From the NCBI GenBank assembly GCA_040307135.1, contig JAWRKD010000115.1, forward strand, positions 1 to 15,165: DNA of 15,165 nt. The letters are read 5' to 3'. Of the stretch, positions 1-8,577 are shown piece by piece; positions within the stretch are counted from its first letter, which is position 1, and the number at the start of each line of letters is the position of its first letter. Source of the DNA: Aminidesulfovibrio sp040307135 (lineage in GTDB: Bacteria; Desulfobacterota; Desulfovibrionia; Desulfovibrionales; Desulfovibrionaceae). The notes below the pieces were generated by a model that worked only from the letters and a program-made list of their open reading frames with translations, was not told where the DNA came from and did not search any database. The translations under genes were made by a program, and so were the position numbers.

Positions 1-1989
1 GGGCACGATGATCAGGTTCGCGCCCCGGATGCCCTTTTCCACGAGCATCTGGACGAAGGACAGGGTCTGGATGGTCTTGCCCAGGCCCATCTCGTCGGCC
101 AGGATGCCGCCGAATCCGTATTCGTGCAGGAAATTCAGGTAGCTCAGGCCGTGGACCTGGTAGGGCCGCAGGGTGGCGGTCAGTCCCTTGGGCGGTTCGA
201 TGAAGCGGATTTCCTGGAAGTTGTTGATCTTCTCGCGCAGCTTCACGAAGTAGCCGTCGGTCTTGGCCTGGGGCAGGTCTTCCAGGATCTTTTCCAGCAC
301 CGGCACCTCGAACTGCTGGAACTGCTTCTGCGGCGGCTTTTCCGGATCGAATCCCAGGGCCTTGAGCTTGTGGCCCAGCTTCTTGAGCCAGGCCTCGGGC
401 AGGCTGGTATAGGAGCCGTCCTTGAGCTGGACGTAGCGCTTGCCCTGGGTCCAGGCCTTCCAGATGAGCTCGATGGGCACCTTCTGGTCATCATACTGGA
501 CGTTCAGGTCCAGGTTGAACCACTTGTTCTCCTCGTCGCTCTCCACCTCGGCCACGATCTCGGGCTTGGCCAGGCGGACCTTGTAGCGGGTGAGGTTCTT
601 CTCGCCGAAGACCCGGTAGGCCTCCACCAGGCGGGGGTAGTGGTCCAGGAGGAAGGTGATGGCCTCCTCCTGCTCCATGAACCAGACCGTGTTGCTGCGG
701 GGCTGGAAGCCCATGCCCTGGAGCTCGGAGAAGAGCAGGGCCTCCTCGTCCTGGCTGCGCCGCACCAGGAAGGAGCGGCCCTCGAAGCGGTAGCTGCCGG
801 TCTGGAGGTCCGGGTTGGGACCGGGCAGGACGACCTCGCCGTGCTCGGTGTCATAGACGTTCTGGATGGTCAGGGTGAGCAGGCTGCCTTCCTCGTCCAG
901 GTAGAGCTTGGGATTGAACCCGGCCGGGGCGAAGATGGGGCCCATGCGCTCCAGGAAGTCCTCCTGGCCGTGGAGGTCCGAGGCCGGGATGGCGGTCCAG
1001 ACCCGGTCCAGGAACTCGGAGATGTCGGCGTGTGGGATGATGGGCTTCTGCTCCACCATCTGCTGCACCAGCTCGGGGTCCAGGCCGGTCTGCACCGGGA
1101 AGAAGCCGCCGTGGTAATAGACCCAGAGCGGCAGGCGGCCGTAGAAATAGACCTCGTCCTCGCCGGTGATGGAGAAGGGCGGCTTGCCCTCGCGCGAGAG
1201 CAGGATGTCGAAATGCAGCCCGTCCTCGGACAGGGCCGGGGAGAGCTTGAGCTGCATGGTCTTGTTCTCGATGCGCAGGGGCTGGTCCGTCTCCCGCAGA
1301 TAGAGGTAGTACTCGTTCTTGATGGCGCGGAAGAACCAGGAATGCAGGCCCGCGGGCAGCTCCACCCGGTGGCCGTGGTAGTCCAGGTAGTGGCCGATCA
1401 TCTCGCAGACCCGGGGCAGGTGGGGGGAGACCTCGCTCCAGTCCGGGTTCTGGACCACCTGTTCCAGGGTCACGGGGCTCTGCACGTTGGAGATGCCGCC
1501 CTTGTTCTGGCGGCCGCGGAAGAAGGCCACCTGGAGCCGTCCGGGCTCGGGGAAGAAGCGGAAGATGTAGTAGTGCTTGCCGGGCTCGGGCTCCAGCTCG
1601 GTGGAGAAAAAGGTGCGGAAGGTCTGGCGCCAGTCCGTGCGCGGCCTGGGGGCCTCCTCGCCGGAATCGGTGTCCAGGGATTTCAGGAGCTTGAGCGCTG
1701 TGGCCCCGATGTGGCGGCAGACGCCGGAGAAGGAATCCGGGCAGTTGCAGAAATAGCTGATGGTCTGCTCTTCCAGGTTGAGCCCGATCTCCGCGGCATA
1801 GACCTGGAAGTCGTCGCCCTGGATCTGGCCGTCCACGTCCCAGAACTGGGAGCGCTTCTTGAGGTCGAGCTTCTGGACTCCCCCGGAGTCCAGGATGGCG
1901 TGCGATCCCTCCAGAATGTACTCCGGGATGGTGTCCCGGATGAACTTCTGGAGGATCTTCTTGACGGTGGAATCTTCACTCTGGGCCAT
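1..1989 (-). CDS. SWIM zinc-finger SNF2-family helicase (N-terminal 663 residues; runs off the left edge)
   Basis: This is the N-terminal part of a SNF2/HepA-type ATP-dependent DNA translocase. A SWIM zinc finger is visible at residues 81-93 (C81-x-C83-x7-C91-x-H93). A long middle region (about 100-590) resembles the SNF2-associated region of bacterial helicases. The helicase core then begins with a Q-motif-like LRPYQ segment and Walker A motif DEMGLGKT at about residues 630-637 (nt 73-96). Translation stays open to base 1, so helicase motifs II-VI lie outside. The ATG at 1989 is preceded by GGGGAG about 13 nt upstream, and translation from it immediately gives a plausible N-terminus. It is divergent from the solute-binding protein gene. 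Family membership predicts protein- or nucleic-acid-complex remodelling; the substrate cannot be told. The long plus-strand open frame over this region is a GC-rich shadow. Confidence 0.93.
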   Translation of the reverse strand, partial: MAQSEDSTVKKILQKFIRDTIPEYILEGSHAILDSGGVQKLDLKKRSQFWDVDGQIQGDDFQVYAAEIGLNLEEQTISYFCNCPDSFSGVCRHIGATALKLLKSLDTDSGEEAPRPRTDWRQTFRTFFSTELEPEPGKHYYIFRFFPEPGRLQVAFFRGRQNKGGISNVQSPVTLEQVVQNPDWSEVSPHLPRVCEMIGHYLDYHGHRVELPAGLHSWFFRAIKNEYYLYLRETDQPLRIENKTMQLKLSPALSEDGLHFDILLSREGKPPFSITGEDEVYFYGRLPLWVYYHGGFFPVQTGLDPELVQQMVEQKPIIPHADISEFLDRVWTAIPASDLHGQEDFLERMGPIFAPAGFNPKLYLDEEGSLLTLTIQNVYDTEHGEVVLPGPNPDLQTGSYRFEGRSFLVRRSQDEEALLFSELQGMGFQPRSNTVWFMEQEEAITFLLDHYPRLVEAYRVFGEKNLTRYKVRLAKPEIVAEVESDEENKWFNLDLNVQYDDQKVPIELIWKAWTQGKRYVQLKDGSYTSLPEAWLKKLGHKLKALGFDPEKPPQKQFQQFEVPVLEKILEDLPQAKTDGYFVKLREKINNFQEIRFIEPPKGLTATLRPYQVHGLSYLNFLHEYGFGGILADEMGLGKTIQTLSFVQMLVEKGIRGANLIIVP

Positions 1990-2082
1990 GTAAAATCCGA
2001 TACTCCCCGGACGAAAACAACACGGACCATTGTCCCAGCACTGGAACCTAACCTGAAAACCAGCCACTGATCAAGGGGGCGC

Positions 2083-2111
2083 TTGGCTTTTCCGGGTCCT
2101 TGGGACATACT
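2083..2111 (+). promoter_or_regulatory. Candidate sigma-70-type promoter for the solute-binding protein/rel operon
   Basis: TTGGCT (2083-2088) and CATACT (2106-2111) each match the -35 and -10 consensus at 4 of 6 bases and are separated by 17 nt. The predicted start is near 2118, about 20 nt before the ATG at 2138. An AAGG ribosome-binding site is at 2125-2128. This is the best candidate seen in the 148-nt divergent gap; it is weak and unproven. Confidence 0.35.
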
Positions 2112-2137
2112 GGACCCGTACGGCAAGGTCCGAGCAT

Positions 2138-3826
2138 ATGAACACTTTTTCTGTCCTTGGCAAGGGGTGGGGTTTGAGAAAAGCCGTTTGGCTTCTGGCC
2201 GTCCTTCTGCTTGCCCTGCCCGCGGGGGCGGGCTGCGACCGGCCGGAGCGCGCTTCCGGGGGCGGGTCCCAGGCGGCCCCGGCCCGGGATTTCGGCCCGC
2301 CCGTGGACGGCGGGCGGCTGGTGCAGGCCTCCCTGGGCGAGCCCATGAACCTCATCCCGCCCCTGGCCACGGACGCGGGCTCCCACGCCGTGGCCGAGCA
2401 CATCTACGTGGCCCCGCTCAAATACGACAAGGACATCAAGCTCGTGCCCTGGGCCGCGGAGTCCTTCGAGGTCCTGGAGGACGGACGGCTGCTGCGCTTC
2501 AGGCTGCGGCCGGGCATCCGCTGGTGGGACGGGGTGGAGCTCACGGCCAAGGACGTGGAGTTCACCTACAAGCTCATGATCGACCCCCAGACCCCCACGG
2601 CCTATGCCGAGGACTACCTGGCGGTGAAGGAGTTCAAGGTCACGGGCCGCTACAGCTTCGAGGTGCGCTACGACAAGCCCTTTGCCCGTGCCCTGGTGAC
2701 CTGGGCCCAGTCCATCCTGCCGGAGCACGTCCTGGCCGGACAGGACCTTTTGAACACGTCCTATTCGCGCCAGCCTGTGGGCTGCGGGGCCTACAAGTTC
2801 AAAGGATGGGAGCCGGGGAGCCGCCTGGTGCTCACGGCCAATCCCGACTATTTCGCGGGCCGCCCGCACATCGACGAGCTGGTGATCCGCATCATCCCGG
2901 ACCAGTCCACCCAGTTCCTGGAACTCAAGGCGGGCAACCTGGACGAGATGGGGCTGTCGCCCTACCAGTACCTGTTCGAGACCAGCGGGCCGGACTGGGA
3001 CAGGAACTTCCGCAAGTACGAATACCTCTCCTTCGGCTACACCTACCTGGGCTGGAACCTGGACAATCCGCTCTTTGCGGACAAGCGGGTGCGCCAGGCC
3101 CTGGACAGCGCCATCGACAAGGAGGAGATCGTCAGCGGCGTGCTGGCGGGCCTGGGCGTCCCGGCCGTGGGGCCATACAAGCCCGGCACCTGGTTCTACA
3201 ACGACGCGCTCCGGCCCCGGCCCTACGACCCGGAGCGGGCGCGGGCCCTGCTGGCCGAGGCGGGCTGGCGCGACACGGACGGCGACGGGCTCCTGGACAA
3301 GGACGGCCGCCCCTTCGCCTTCACCGTCCTGACCAACCAGGGCAACACCCAGCGCATCCAGGCCGCCACCGTCATCCAGCGCCGTCTGCGCGACGTGGGC
3401 GTGGCCGTGAAGATCCGCACCGTGGAGTGGGCCGCGTTCATCAAGGAATTCGTGGACAAGGGCCGCTTCGACGCGGTCATTTTGGGCTGGAATATCCTCC
3501 AGGACCCTGATATTTATGACGTGTGGCATTCATCCAAGGCCGTGGCCGGGGGGCTCAACTTCGTGCACTACCGGAACGCGGAACTGGACGATCTCCTGGA
3601 GAAGGGGCGGCGGACGCTGGACCAGGGGCGGCGTACGGCCATCTATCGCCGCGTGCAGGAGATCCTCCACGAGGACCAGCCATACTGCTTCCTGTACATC
3701 CCCATGTCCCTGCCGATCCTGCAGGCCCGCATCCAGGGCGTGGAGCCTGCGCCGGCGGGCATCGACCACAATTTCTACCAATGGTGGATACCGCGCGAGT
3801 TCCAACGCCCGGTTCTCCAGCAGTGA
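2138..3826 (+). CDS. Family-5 (oligopeptide-type) ABC transporter solute-binding lipoprotein
   Basis: This 562-residue protein is an extracytoplasmic substrate-binding protein of the SBP_bac_5 (OppA/DppA/NikA) family, predicted to bind peptides or similar solutes. The N-terminus has a basic stretch, a hydrophobic core (about 16-28) and a cysteine at C33 (PAGAGC), so a lipid-anchored signal peptide is likely, although glycine at -3 is not classical. Family features include the VGCGAYKF/GWEPG segment near residues 214-228, VRQALDSAIDK near 318, and the Asp-rich DTDGDGLLDKDG loop starting at about 379. Length is normal for the family. No permease or ATPase gene is adjacent, so it is an orphan binding protein whose transporter must be elsewhere. 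The ATG at 2138 has AAGG 9 nt upstream. Its stop codon is 4 nt from the rel start. The ligand is unknown. Confidence 0.93.
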   Translation: MNTFSVLGKGWGLRKAVWLLAVLLLALPAGAGCDRPERASGGGSQAAPARDFGPPVDGGRLVQASLGEPMNLIPPLATDAGSHAVAEHIYVAPLKYDKDIKLVPWAAESFEVLEDGRLLRFRLRPGIRWWDGVELTAKDVEFTYKLMIDPQTPTAYAEDYLAVKEFKVTGRYSFEVRYDKPFARALVTWAQSILPEHVLAGQDLLNTSYSRQPVGCGAYKFKGWEPGSRLVLTANPDYFAGRPHIDELVIRIIPDQSTQFLELKAGNLDEMGLSPYQYLFETSGPDWDRNFRKYEYLSFGYTYLGWNLDNPLFADKRVRQALDSAIDKEEIVSGVLAGLGVPAVGPYKPGTWFYNDALRPRPYDPERARALLAEAGWRDTDGDGLLDKDGRPFAFTVLTNQGNTQRIQAATVIQRRLRDVGVAVKIRTVEWAAFIKEFVDKGRFDAVILGWNILQDPDIYDVWHSSKAVAGGLNFVHYRNAELDDLLEKGRRTLDQGRRTAIYRRVQEILHEDQPYCFLYIPMSLPILQARIQGVEPAPAGIDHNFYQWWIPREFQRPVLQQ

Positions 3827-3830
3827 GCGC

Positions 3831-6005
3831 ATGATCCGCATCAACGAAATCCTGGACAAGCTGTCCTCCTACATCGACAAGCCCGACCTGGAGCTCATCC
3901 AGCGGGCCTACGTCTTCGCGGCCCAGGCCCACGAGGGCCAGACCCGGCTTTCGGGCGAGCCCTACCTGGCCCATCCCCTGGCCGTGGCCAACGTCCTGGC
4001 GGACATGAAGATGGACGAGGCCACCGTGGCCTCGGGGCTCCTGCACGACACCGTGGAGGACAGCGGCGTCTCGGTGGACGAGCTGGAGGAGCTCTTCGGC
4101 GAGGAAGTGGCCGACATCGTGGACGGGGTCACCAAGATCAGCCAGATGCAGTTCGAGTCCAAGGCCGTGGCCCAGGCCGAGAACATCCGCAAGATGATCC
4201 TGGCCATGGCCGAGGACATCCGGGTGGTCATGGTCAAGCTGGCCGACCGGCTGCACAACATGCGCACCCTGGACTTCCACCACAACACGGTGAAGCAGCG
4301 GCTCATCGCCCAGGAGACCATGGACATCTATGCGCCCCTGGCCAACCGCCTGGGGCTGCACCGGACCAAGATCGAGCTGGAGGACCTCTGCCTCAAGCAT
4401 CTCAAGCCCGACGTCTATGAGCAGATCGAGGCCGGGGTGCGCCAGCACCACACCTCGGGCCAGGAGTACATCGACAAGGTCATCGCCCTGATCCAGGACA
4501 TGCTCAAGAAGAACGGCATCAAGGCGCGTGTGGTGGGCCGGACCAAGCACATCTACAGCACCTACCAGAAGATGCTCCAGCAGAACCTGGGCCTGGACGA
4601 GGTCTATGACCTCATCGCCTTCCGCGTCATCGTGGACTCGCTCAAGGACTGCTACGCCATCCTGGGCCTCGTCCACTCCATCTGGAAGCCCGTCACCGGC
4701 CGCTTCAAGGACTACATCTCCCTGCCCAAGGCCAACATGTACCAGAGCCTGCACACCACGGTGATCGGGCCGGACGGGGAGCGCATCGAGATCCAGATCC
4801 GCACCGAGGAGATGCACCGGGTGGCCGAGTACGGCGTGGCCGCCCACTGGCAGTACAAGGAGAAGTCCCGCAAGGGCGGCGGGGCGGGCAGCTCCCGCGA
4901 CGCCGAGCGCTTCACCTGGCTCCGCCAGATCCTGGACTGGCAGCGGGAGCTCTCGGACCCGCGCGAGTTCATGGCCTCCCTGCGCTTCGACCTGTTCCAG
5001 GACGAGGTCTATGTCTTCACCCCCCGGGGCGACATCAAGGAACTGCCCGAGGGCGCCACGCCCGTGGATTTCGCCTACTCCATCCACTCCCAGGTGGGCG
5101 ACCACTGCGCCGGCGCCAAGGTCAACGGCCGCCTGGTGCCCCTGTCCACCGCGCTCAAGAACGGCGACCGGGTGGAGATCATCACCGACCCGCACCGCGT
5201 GCCCAGCCGCGACTGGCTCAAGTTCGTGAAGACCGCCCGGGCCCGCACCCGGGTCAAACAGTACATCCGAACCGAGGAGCGGGCCCGCAGCATCGAGCTG
5301 GCCCGCGAGCTGCTGGAGAAGGAGGGGCGGAGGGCCGGGATCAACGTGGCCAAGGCCATGAAGGACGGCCTGTTCCAGAAGCTGGCCGAGGAATTCTCCT
5401 GCGGCTCCCAGGACGAGCTCCTGTCCCAGGTGGGCTACTCCCGCATCACCCCGAACAAGGTGGTCAAGCGGCTCTACGCCGTGCTCCAGGGTGAGAAGCC
5501 CGAAGAGCAGAAGCCCCTGGAGCGGCCCGCCCCCCCGGCAGAGGAGGCCAAGGGCAAGGGCAAGCTGGAGGGGCTCAAGATCAGCGGCGTGGACAACGTG
5601 CTCGTGCGGTTCGCCAGCTGCTGCAACCCCCTGCCCGGCGAGCCCATCGTGGGCTACATCACCCGCGGCCGGGGGGTGACCATCCACACCACCACCTGCC
5701 CCAACGTCAAGGGCTTCGAGCCCGAGCGCCTGCTCAGCGTGTCCTGGGACGGCGGGCAGGAGGACAAGCCCTATCCCTCGCGGGTGCGCATCAAGTGCGC
5801 CAACAAGAAGGGCGTGCTGGGCAAGGTGGCCACCATGCTGGCCGACGACGGCATCAACATCGACTCAGGGACCTTCGAGTCCAGCGTGGACGGCACCTCG
5901 GTTCTGGAGTTCACCGTGGAGGTCACGAGCCTGGATCAGCTCTACCACGCCCTGACCCGGCTCAAGACCCTGGACATGGTCAACGAGGCCGTGCGGGTTT
6001 CCTAA
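3831..6005 (+). CDS. rel: Bifunctional (p)ppGpp synthetase/hydrolase (RelA/SpoT homologue)
   Basis: This 724-residue cytoplasmic enzyme makes and degrades the stringent-response alarmone (p)ppGpp. The hydrolase domain keeps the metal and catalytic residues H48, H72-D73, E76-D77, D139 and N143. The synthetase domain keeps D260, the YQSLHT segment (304-309), E320 in the IEIQIRT strand, and an RFKD motif (291-294); RxKD marks bifunctional Rel enzymes, whereas RelA-only enzymes carry ExDD. A TGS domain follows (about 391-452), then a linker rich in Pro/Glu/Lys (about 554-580), a Cys-rich region (C597-C598, H619, C623) and a C-terminal ACT domain (about 648-724). It is full length and intact. The open frame extends upstream to 3516, but homology begins at the ATG at 3831, 4 nt after the preceding stop. 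The Shine-Dalgarno is weak, so coupling to the upstream gene is likely. A single bifunctional Rel fits delta-proteobacteria. Confidence 0.97.
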   Translation: MIRINEILDKLSSYIDKPDLELIQRAYVFAAQAHEGQTRLSGEPYLAHPLAVANVLADMKMDEATVASGLLHDTVEDSGVSVDELEELFGEEVADIVDGVTKISQMQFESKAVAQAENIRKMILAMAEDIRVVMVKLADRLHNMRTLDFHHNTVKQRLIAQETMDIYAPLANRLGLHRTKIELEDLCLKHLKPDVYEQIEAGVRQHHTSGQEYIDKVIALIQDMLKKNGIKARVVGRTKHIYSTYQKMLQQNLGLDEVYDLIAFRVIVDSLKDCYAILGLVHSIWKPVTGRFKDYISLPKANMYQSLHTTVIGPDGERIEIQIRTEEMHRVAEYGVAAHWQYKEKSRKGGGAGSSRDAERFTWLRQILDWQRELSDPREFMASLRFDLFQDEVYVFTPRGDIKELPEGATPVDFAYSIHSQVGDHCAGAKVNGRLVPLSTALKNGDRVEIITDPHRVPSRDWLKFVKTARARTRVKQYIRTEERARSIELARELLEKEGRRAGINVAKAMKDGLFQKLAEEFSCGSQDELLSQVGYSRITPNKVVKRLYAVLQGEKPEEQKPLERPAPPAEEAKGKGKLEGLKISGVDNVLVRFASCCNPLPGEPIVGYITRGRGVTIHTTTCPNVKGFEPERLLSVSWDGGQEDKPYPSRVRIKCANKKGVLGKVATMLADDGINIDSGTFESSVDGTSVLEFTVEVTSLDQLYHALTRLKTLDMVNEAVRVS

Positions 6006-6032
6006 GCAACATGCAACAGGGGAGAAGAGGCC

Positions 6033-6317
6033 ATGGCCAAGAAGAGTTCGGGGCTGGAAAGCCTGAGCCGCGAGGAACTGCTGGAGAACCTGGAAGGCGG
6101 GCTCTTTGACCTGCTGACCACCGAGGAGGACTATTCGGACCTGGCCGAGATGACCATGGCCCTGGGCATCCGCCATTTCCTCATGGAGCGTTTCGCCGAG
6201 GCCAAACGCGAGGACCTGCTGCCGCTTTTCGACGACGCTGAACGGCTCCTGGCCGAGCTGGTGGCCCACGCCGGGGAGCTGGGCCTGGTGGACCTGGAGG
6301 AGGAAGAGGAAGGCTAG
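6033..6317 (+). CDS. Small acidic conserved-type protein, function unknown
   Basis: This 94-residue protein is predicted to be soluble and cytoplasmic, with no signal peptide or membrane segment. It is strongly acidic and probably all-helical, with repeated Leu/Glu patterns, and ends in a run of glutamates (LEEEEEG). I do not recognise a family. Support for a real gene comes from a strong GGGGAGA ribosome-binding site just before the ATG, codon use like its neighbours, position 27 nt after rel on the same strand, and a terminator directly after the stop. It is probably co-transcribed with rel, which does not by itself indicate a role in (p)ppGpp metabolism. Confidence 0.75.
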   Translation: MAKKSSGLESLSREELLENLEGGLFDLLTTEEDYSDLAEMTMALGIRHFLMERFAEAKREDLLPLFDDAERLLAELVAHAGELGLVDLEEEEEG

Positions 6318-6333
6318 GTCCTGGGCGCATCGC

Positions 6334-6373
6334 GAAAAAGAGGAGCCGGGCTTTGGGCCCGGCTTTCTTTTTC
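6334..6373. terminator. Bidirectional intrinsic terminator between convergent operons
   Basis: A perfect 8-bp GC-rich stem, AGCCGGGC (6344-6351) with GCCCGGCT (6357-6364), has a 5-nt loop. It is flanked by GAAAAAGA (6334-6341) on the left and the complementary TCTTTTTC (6366-6373) on the right. The stem is therefore followed by a T-rich tract in either direction. It lies just after the small acidic gene (plus) and 36 nt beyond the end of the minus-strand tad operon. A second GC stem (6373-6378 with 6385-6390) follows immediately. Confidence 0.88.
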
Positions 6374-6408
6374 CCCCGAGGAGCCGGGGGACAGGGGAGG
6401 GCCGCGGG

Positions 6409-6879
6409 TCAGGAGGGGCAGGGACGCCAGGGCTCGTTGACCTTGCGGTCCGAGCCGTGGACCGGGATGCTCTCGGGCAGCACGTCGCCCAGAAGCGGAG
6501 TCACGGGCCGGTAGAGGAAGGACACGTCCACCTCCACGATGCCGCAGGGCTCCCCGGCGCTGCCCGAGACGCCGGAGCCCGTGGCGCTGATGGTGGGCCA
6601 GCTGCGCACGCTCACCTCGGCCCCGGAGCCCGAGAGGTTGACCAGCAGGGCCTGGGACCGGGCCTGGATCTGGGCCACTCGGGTGCCCTCGTCCTCGCCC
6701 TGGCCCGTGGCCGCGAAGCGCGCGCCCATCTCGGCGGCCTTTTGCACCGTGAGCCAGGTGAAGAAGAGGTTGCCGGTCTCAATGAGCCCGAAGATGAGGA
6801 GCAGGGCCGCGGGCAGGACCAGGGCCATCTCCACCGCGGCCAGGCCCCGCGACCAGCGTGACGCGCTCGCGCGACGCAT
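6409..6879 (-). CDS. TadE/TadF-like pseudopilin of the Flp pilus locus
   Basis: This 156-residue protein has the TadE-family layout: a short basic N-terminus, a prepilin-like processing site at G12^LAAVE (Glu at +5), then one hydrophobic helix (about 13-35) and a C-terminal periplasmic domain. TadE and TadF are pseudopilins cleaved by the TadV/CpaA peptidase in characterised Tad systems; such a peptidase is encoded at 10800. The mature domain contains two cysteines (near residue 112 and near the C-terminus) that could pair. The start at 6879 is fixed by a GGAGGGAGGG ribosome-binding site filling the 12-nt gap to the TadG-like gene. It is third in a minus-strand operon. Assignment between TadE and TadF is not possible from sequence alone. 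Confidence 0.88.
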   Translation of the reverse strand: MRRASASRWSRGLAAVEMALVLPAALLLIFGLIETGNLFFTWLTVQKAAEMGARFAATGQGEDEGTRVAQIQARSQALLVNLSGSGAEVSVRSWPTISATGSGVSGSAGEPCGIVEVDVSFLYRPVTPLLGDVLPESIPVHGSDRKVNEPWRPCPS

Positions 6880-6891
6880 GTCCCTCCCTCC

Positions 6892-8163
6892 CTAGTTGAG
6901 CAGCCGCCAGCCGAGCTGCTTGCCGATGAGCTTGAACACGTCCGGGATGTCCTCGGCCGAGGGCGCGTTGAAATAGTGGTCCGTGGTGCCCGTGCGGCTG
7001 GAGGCGATCTGCTTCATGAGCGCGATGTCCGTGGAGTCCGAGTCGCCGAAGCGGATGGAGAAGATCTCGATGCCCGCGTCCTTGGCGGTCTGGGCCTCGG
7101 TGAGCATGGCCGCGTTCAGGCAGCCGCCGTTGTTGCAGTGGCAGTCCGTGACCTTCATGCCGTAGTAGGCGTTGGTCCAGTAGTTGTTGGGCGTGAACGA
7201 GGCGGCGTAGGAACCGCCGCAGGTGCCGTCCTCGGTGTCGCCGTCGGTGAGCACGATCATGATCTTGCGCACCTTGGGGTCGTTGCTGCCCTGGGTGTAG
7301 GGGGCCTCGGGCGAGAGCACGTTGCGGCCCCACTTGAGGCCCTCGGAGATGACCGTGCCCGAGCCCGCGCCCAGGGCGTCCATCTGGCCGATGGCGTCGT
7401 GGATGGAGTCCTTGTCCGTGGTCAGGGCCTGGATCGGGGGGATGTCCGTGCAGGTGTCCAGGTTCACCTGGCTCTTCTGGTAGGAGGGCAGCTTGTTGTA
7501 GAGGTACATCAAGTCGGGGTGGATGCCCACGTTCTTGGAGCCGTCGGCGTTCAGGCAGCCCGAGGGAAAGCCCTCGGCGTCCAGGACCTTGACCTTGCCC
7601 CGGAAGGGCACCAGGCCGATGCGGGTGTTGGGGGCCGCGCCGTCCGGGATGATGAGGTCCACCAGGTCGTCGGCGGCTTCGCGCACGCGGCTGATGGGCG
7701 TGCCCTTCATGCTGCCGGTGTTGTCGATGACCAGCACGACCTCCAGGTTGTTGAAACCGGCCACGGCCGAGGCCGAGACCTGGTTGGAGGTCACGCCCAG
7801 GATCTCCATGAGCATGGTCTTGACCTGGGCCGTGGCCGTGACCTTCAGGCTGCGCACGTCCGTGCCGGCGGTGACGCCCTGGACCTGGGCCTCCTCGTAG
7901 TTGGTCTTGACCATGTTGATGGCCGCGTCGCGGGCGACGCCCTTGGTCAGGTCCGGGTCGTAGGGCAGCTGCAGGGCCCCGGCCAGGGCCCCGGCGTCCA
8001 CCGCGGCCTGGAGCCGGGTCTGGGCCAGGTAGAGGTTGCCCATGTCCAGCGCCAGGCCGGCCATCCCCAGGATCACGGGGATGAGCACGGCCACGAGCAC
8101 GTGCACCGCGCCGCGCTGGCCTCGGCTATGGCATGGGCATGGTCGTGCGGGCGAGGAGCACAT
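6892..8163 (-). CDS. tadG: TadG-like protein with N-terminal Tad domain and von Willebrand factor A domain
   Basis: From the chosen start the protein has 423 residues. A basic RGQRGAV segment and one hydrophobic helix, followed by LDMGNLYLAQTRLQAAVDAGALAG-type sequence, form the TadE/G-like N-terminal domain that anchors it in the inner membrane. A von Willebrand A domain fills the rest, with the MIDAS metal site DNTGS (about residues 147-151) and a conserved LTDGD strand near 295. Several cysteines lie in the second half. Family knowledge gives a pilus-assembly or adhesive role. The start is uncertain: ATGs at 8226 and 8163 are in frame and both overlap the upstream gene. The GTG at 8106 avoids overlap but removes the conserved RGQRG. 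I prefer 8163 (38-nt overlap), although 8226 has a GAGGTG just upstream. Confidence 0.87.
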   Translation of the reverse strand: MCSSPARPCPCHSRGQRGAVHVLVAVLIPVILGMAGLALDMGNLYLAQTRLQAAVDAGALAGALQLPYDPDLTKGVARDAAINMVKTNYEEAQVQGVTAGTDVRSLKVTATAQVKTMLMEILGVTSNQVSASAVAGFNNLEVVLVIDNTGSMKGTPISRVREAADDLVDLIIPDGAAPNTRIGLVPFRGKVKVLDAEGFPSGCLNADGSKNVGIHPDLMYLYNKLPSYQKSQVNLDTCTDIPPIQALTTDKDSIHDAIGQMDALGAGSGTVISEGLKWGRNVLSPEAPYTQGSNDPKVRKIMIVLTDGDTEDGTCGGSYAASFTPNNYWTNAYYGMKVTDCHCNNGGCLNAAMLTEAQTAKDAGIEIFSIRFGDSDSTDIALMKQIASSRTGTTDHYFNAPSAEDIPDVFKLIGKQLGWRLLN

Positions 8164-8530
8164 AGGGCTGGTTGTCGTTGAGGGCCGTGGTGAGGAGGTT
8201 CTCTCCGAACAGGGTCTCATAGTCATAATTCACCTCGACGGTGACGGTCCCTTGTGCCGTGTTGGTGGTCACGTTGGTGTTCAGGTTGGCCCCGGGCAGC
8301 TGGGCCGCGGTGAGCGACTGGACCAGCGTGTCCACGTCCGCGGTGAGCCCCTCCCGCAGCACCAGGCGCGCGGCCTCGCGGCTGGCCTCGGAGAGCAGGG
8401 AATAGGTGCGCATGGCGTAGGCCCCTTCCAGGAGCAGGAAGAAGATGGCCGCCAGCATGGGCAGGATCAGGGCCATTTCCAGGGCTGCCAATCCCCGCTG
8501 TCTGCGATCGCTGTTCTTCTGGGTGCGCAT
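8126..8530 (-). CDS. tadE: TadE-like pseudopilin, first gene of the minus-strand tad operon
   Basis: This 134-residue protein starts with a basic segment (QKNSDRRQRG). A prepilin-type cleavage site follows at G13^LAALE with Glu at +5, then one hydrophobic helix (about 14-36) and an extracytoplasmic domain, the TadE family arrangement. The open frame continues upstream to ATGs at 8569 and 8632. The sigma-54 promoter at 8593-8578 predicts transcription from about 8567, which excludes both of those and leaves the ATG at 8530 with a leader of about 37 nt. The TadG-like gene overlaps its 3' end. It is expected to be processed by TadV/CpaA and to help pilus assembly at the inner membrane. Confidence 0.88.
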   Translation of the reverse strand: MRTQKNSDRRQRGLAALEMALILPMLAAIFFLLLEGAYAMRTYSLLSEASREAARLVLREGLTADVDTLVQSLTAAQLPGANLNTNVTTNTAQGTVTVEVNYDYETLFGENLLTTALNDNQPYVLLARTTMPMP

Positions 8531-8577
8531 GCCGGTGTCTCGCTTGGTCCTGTTGGTTGCTCGCGTCATCCATACAT

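Noticed and set aside
124..2070. Open plus-strand frame of 648 codons opposite the SNF2 helicase gene
   Set aside because: The translation is low-complexity (Leu/Gly/Val/Glu repeats) and mirrors the codon pattern of the true minus-strand gene with SWIM and Walker A motifs; a GC-rich shadow.
3555..5687. Open minus-strand frame of 710 codons opposite rel
   Set aside because: No recognisable domain, repetitive His/Asp/Leu/Gly composition, and it spans the end of one real gene and most of rel; a shadow.
6373..6390. Second GC hairpin (CCCCCG with CGGGGG) next to the bidirectional terminator
   Set aside because: It has no T-run and is explained by local GC richness; not listed as a separate terminator.
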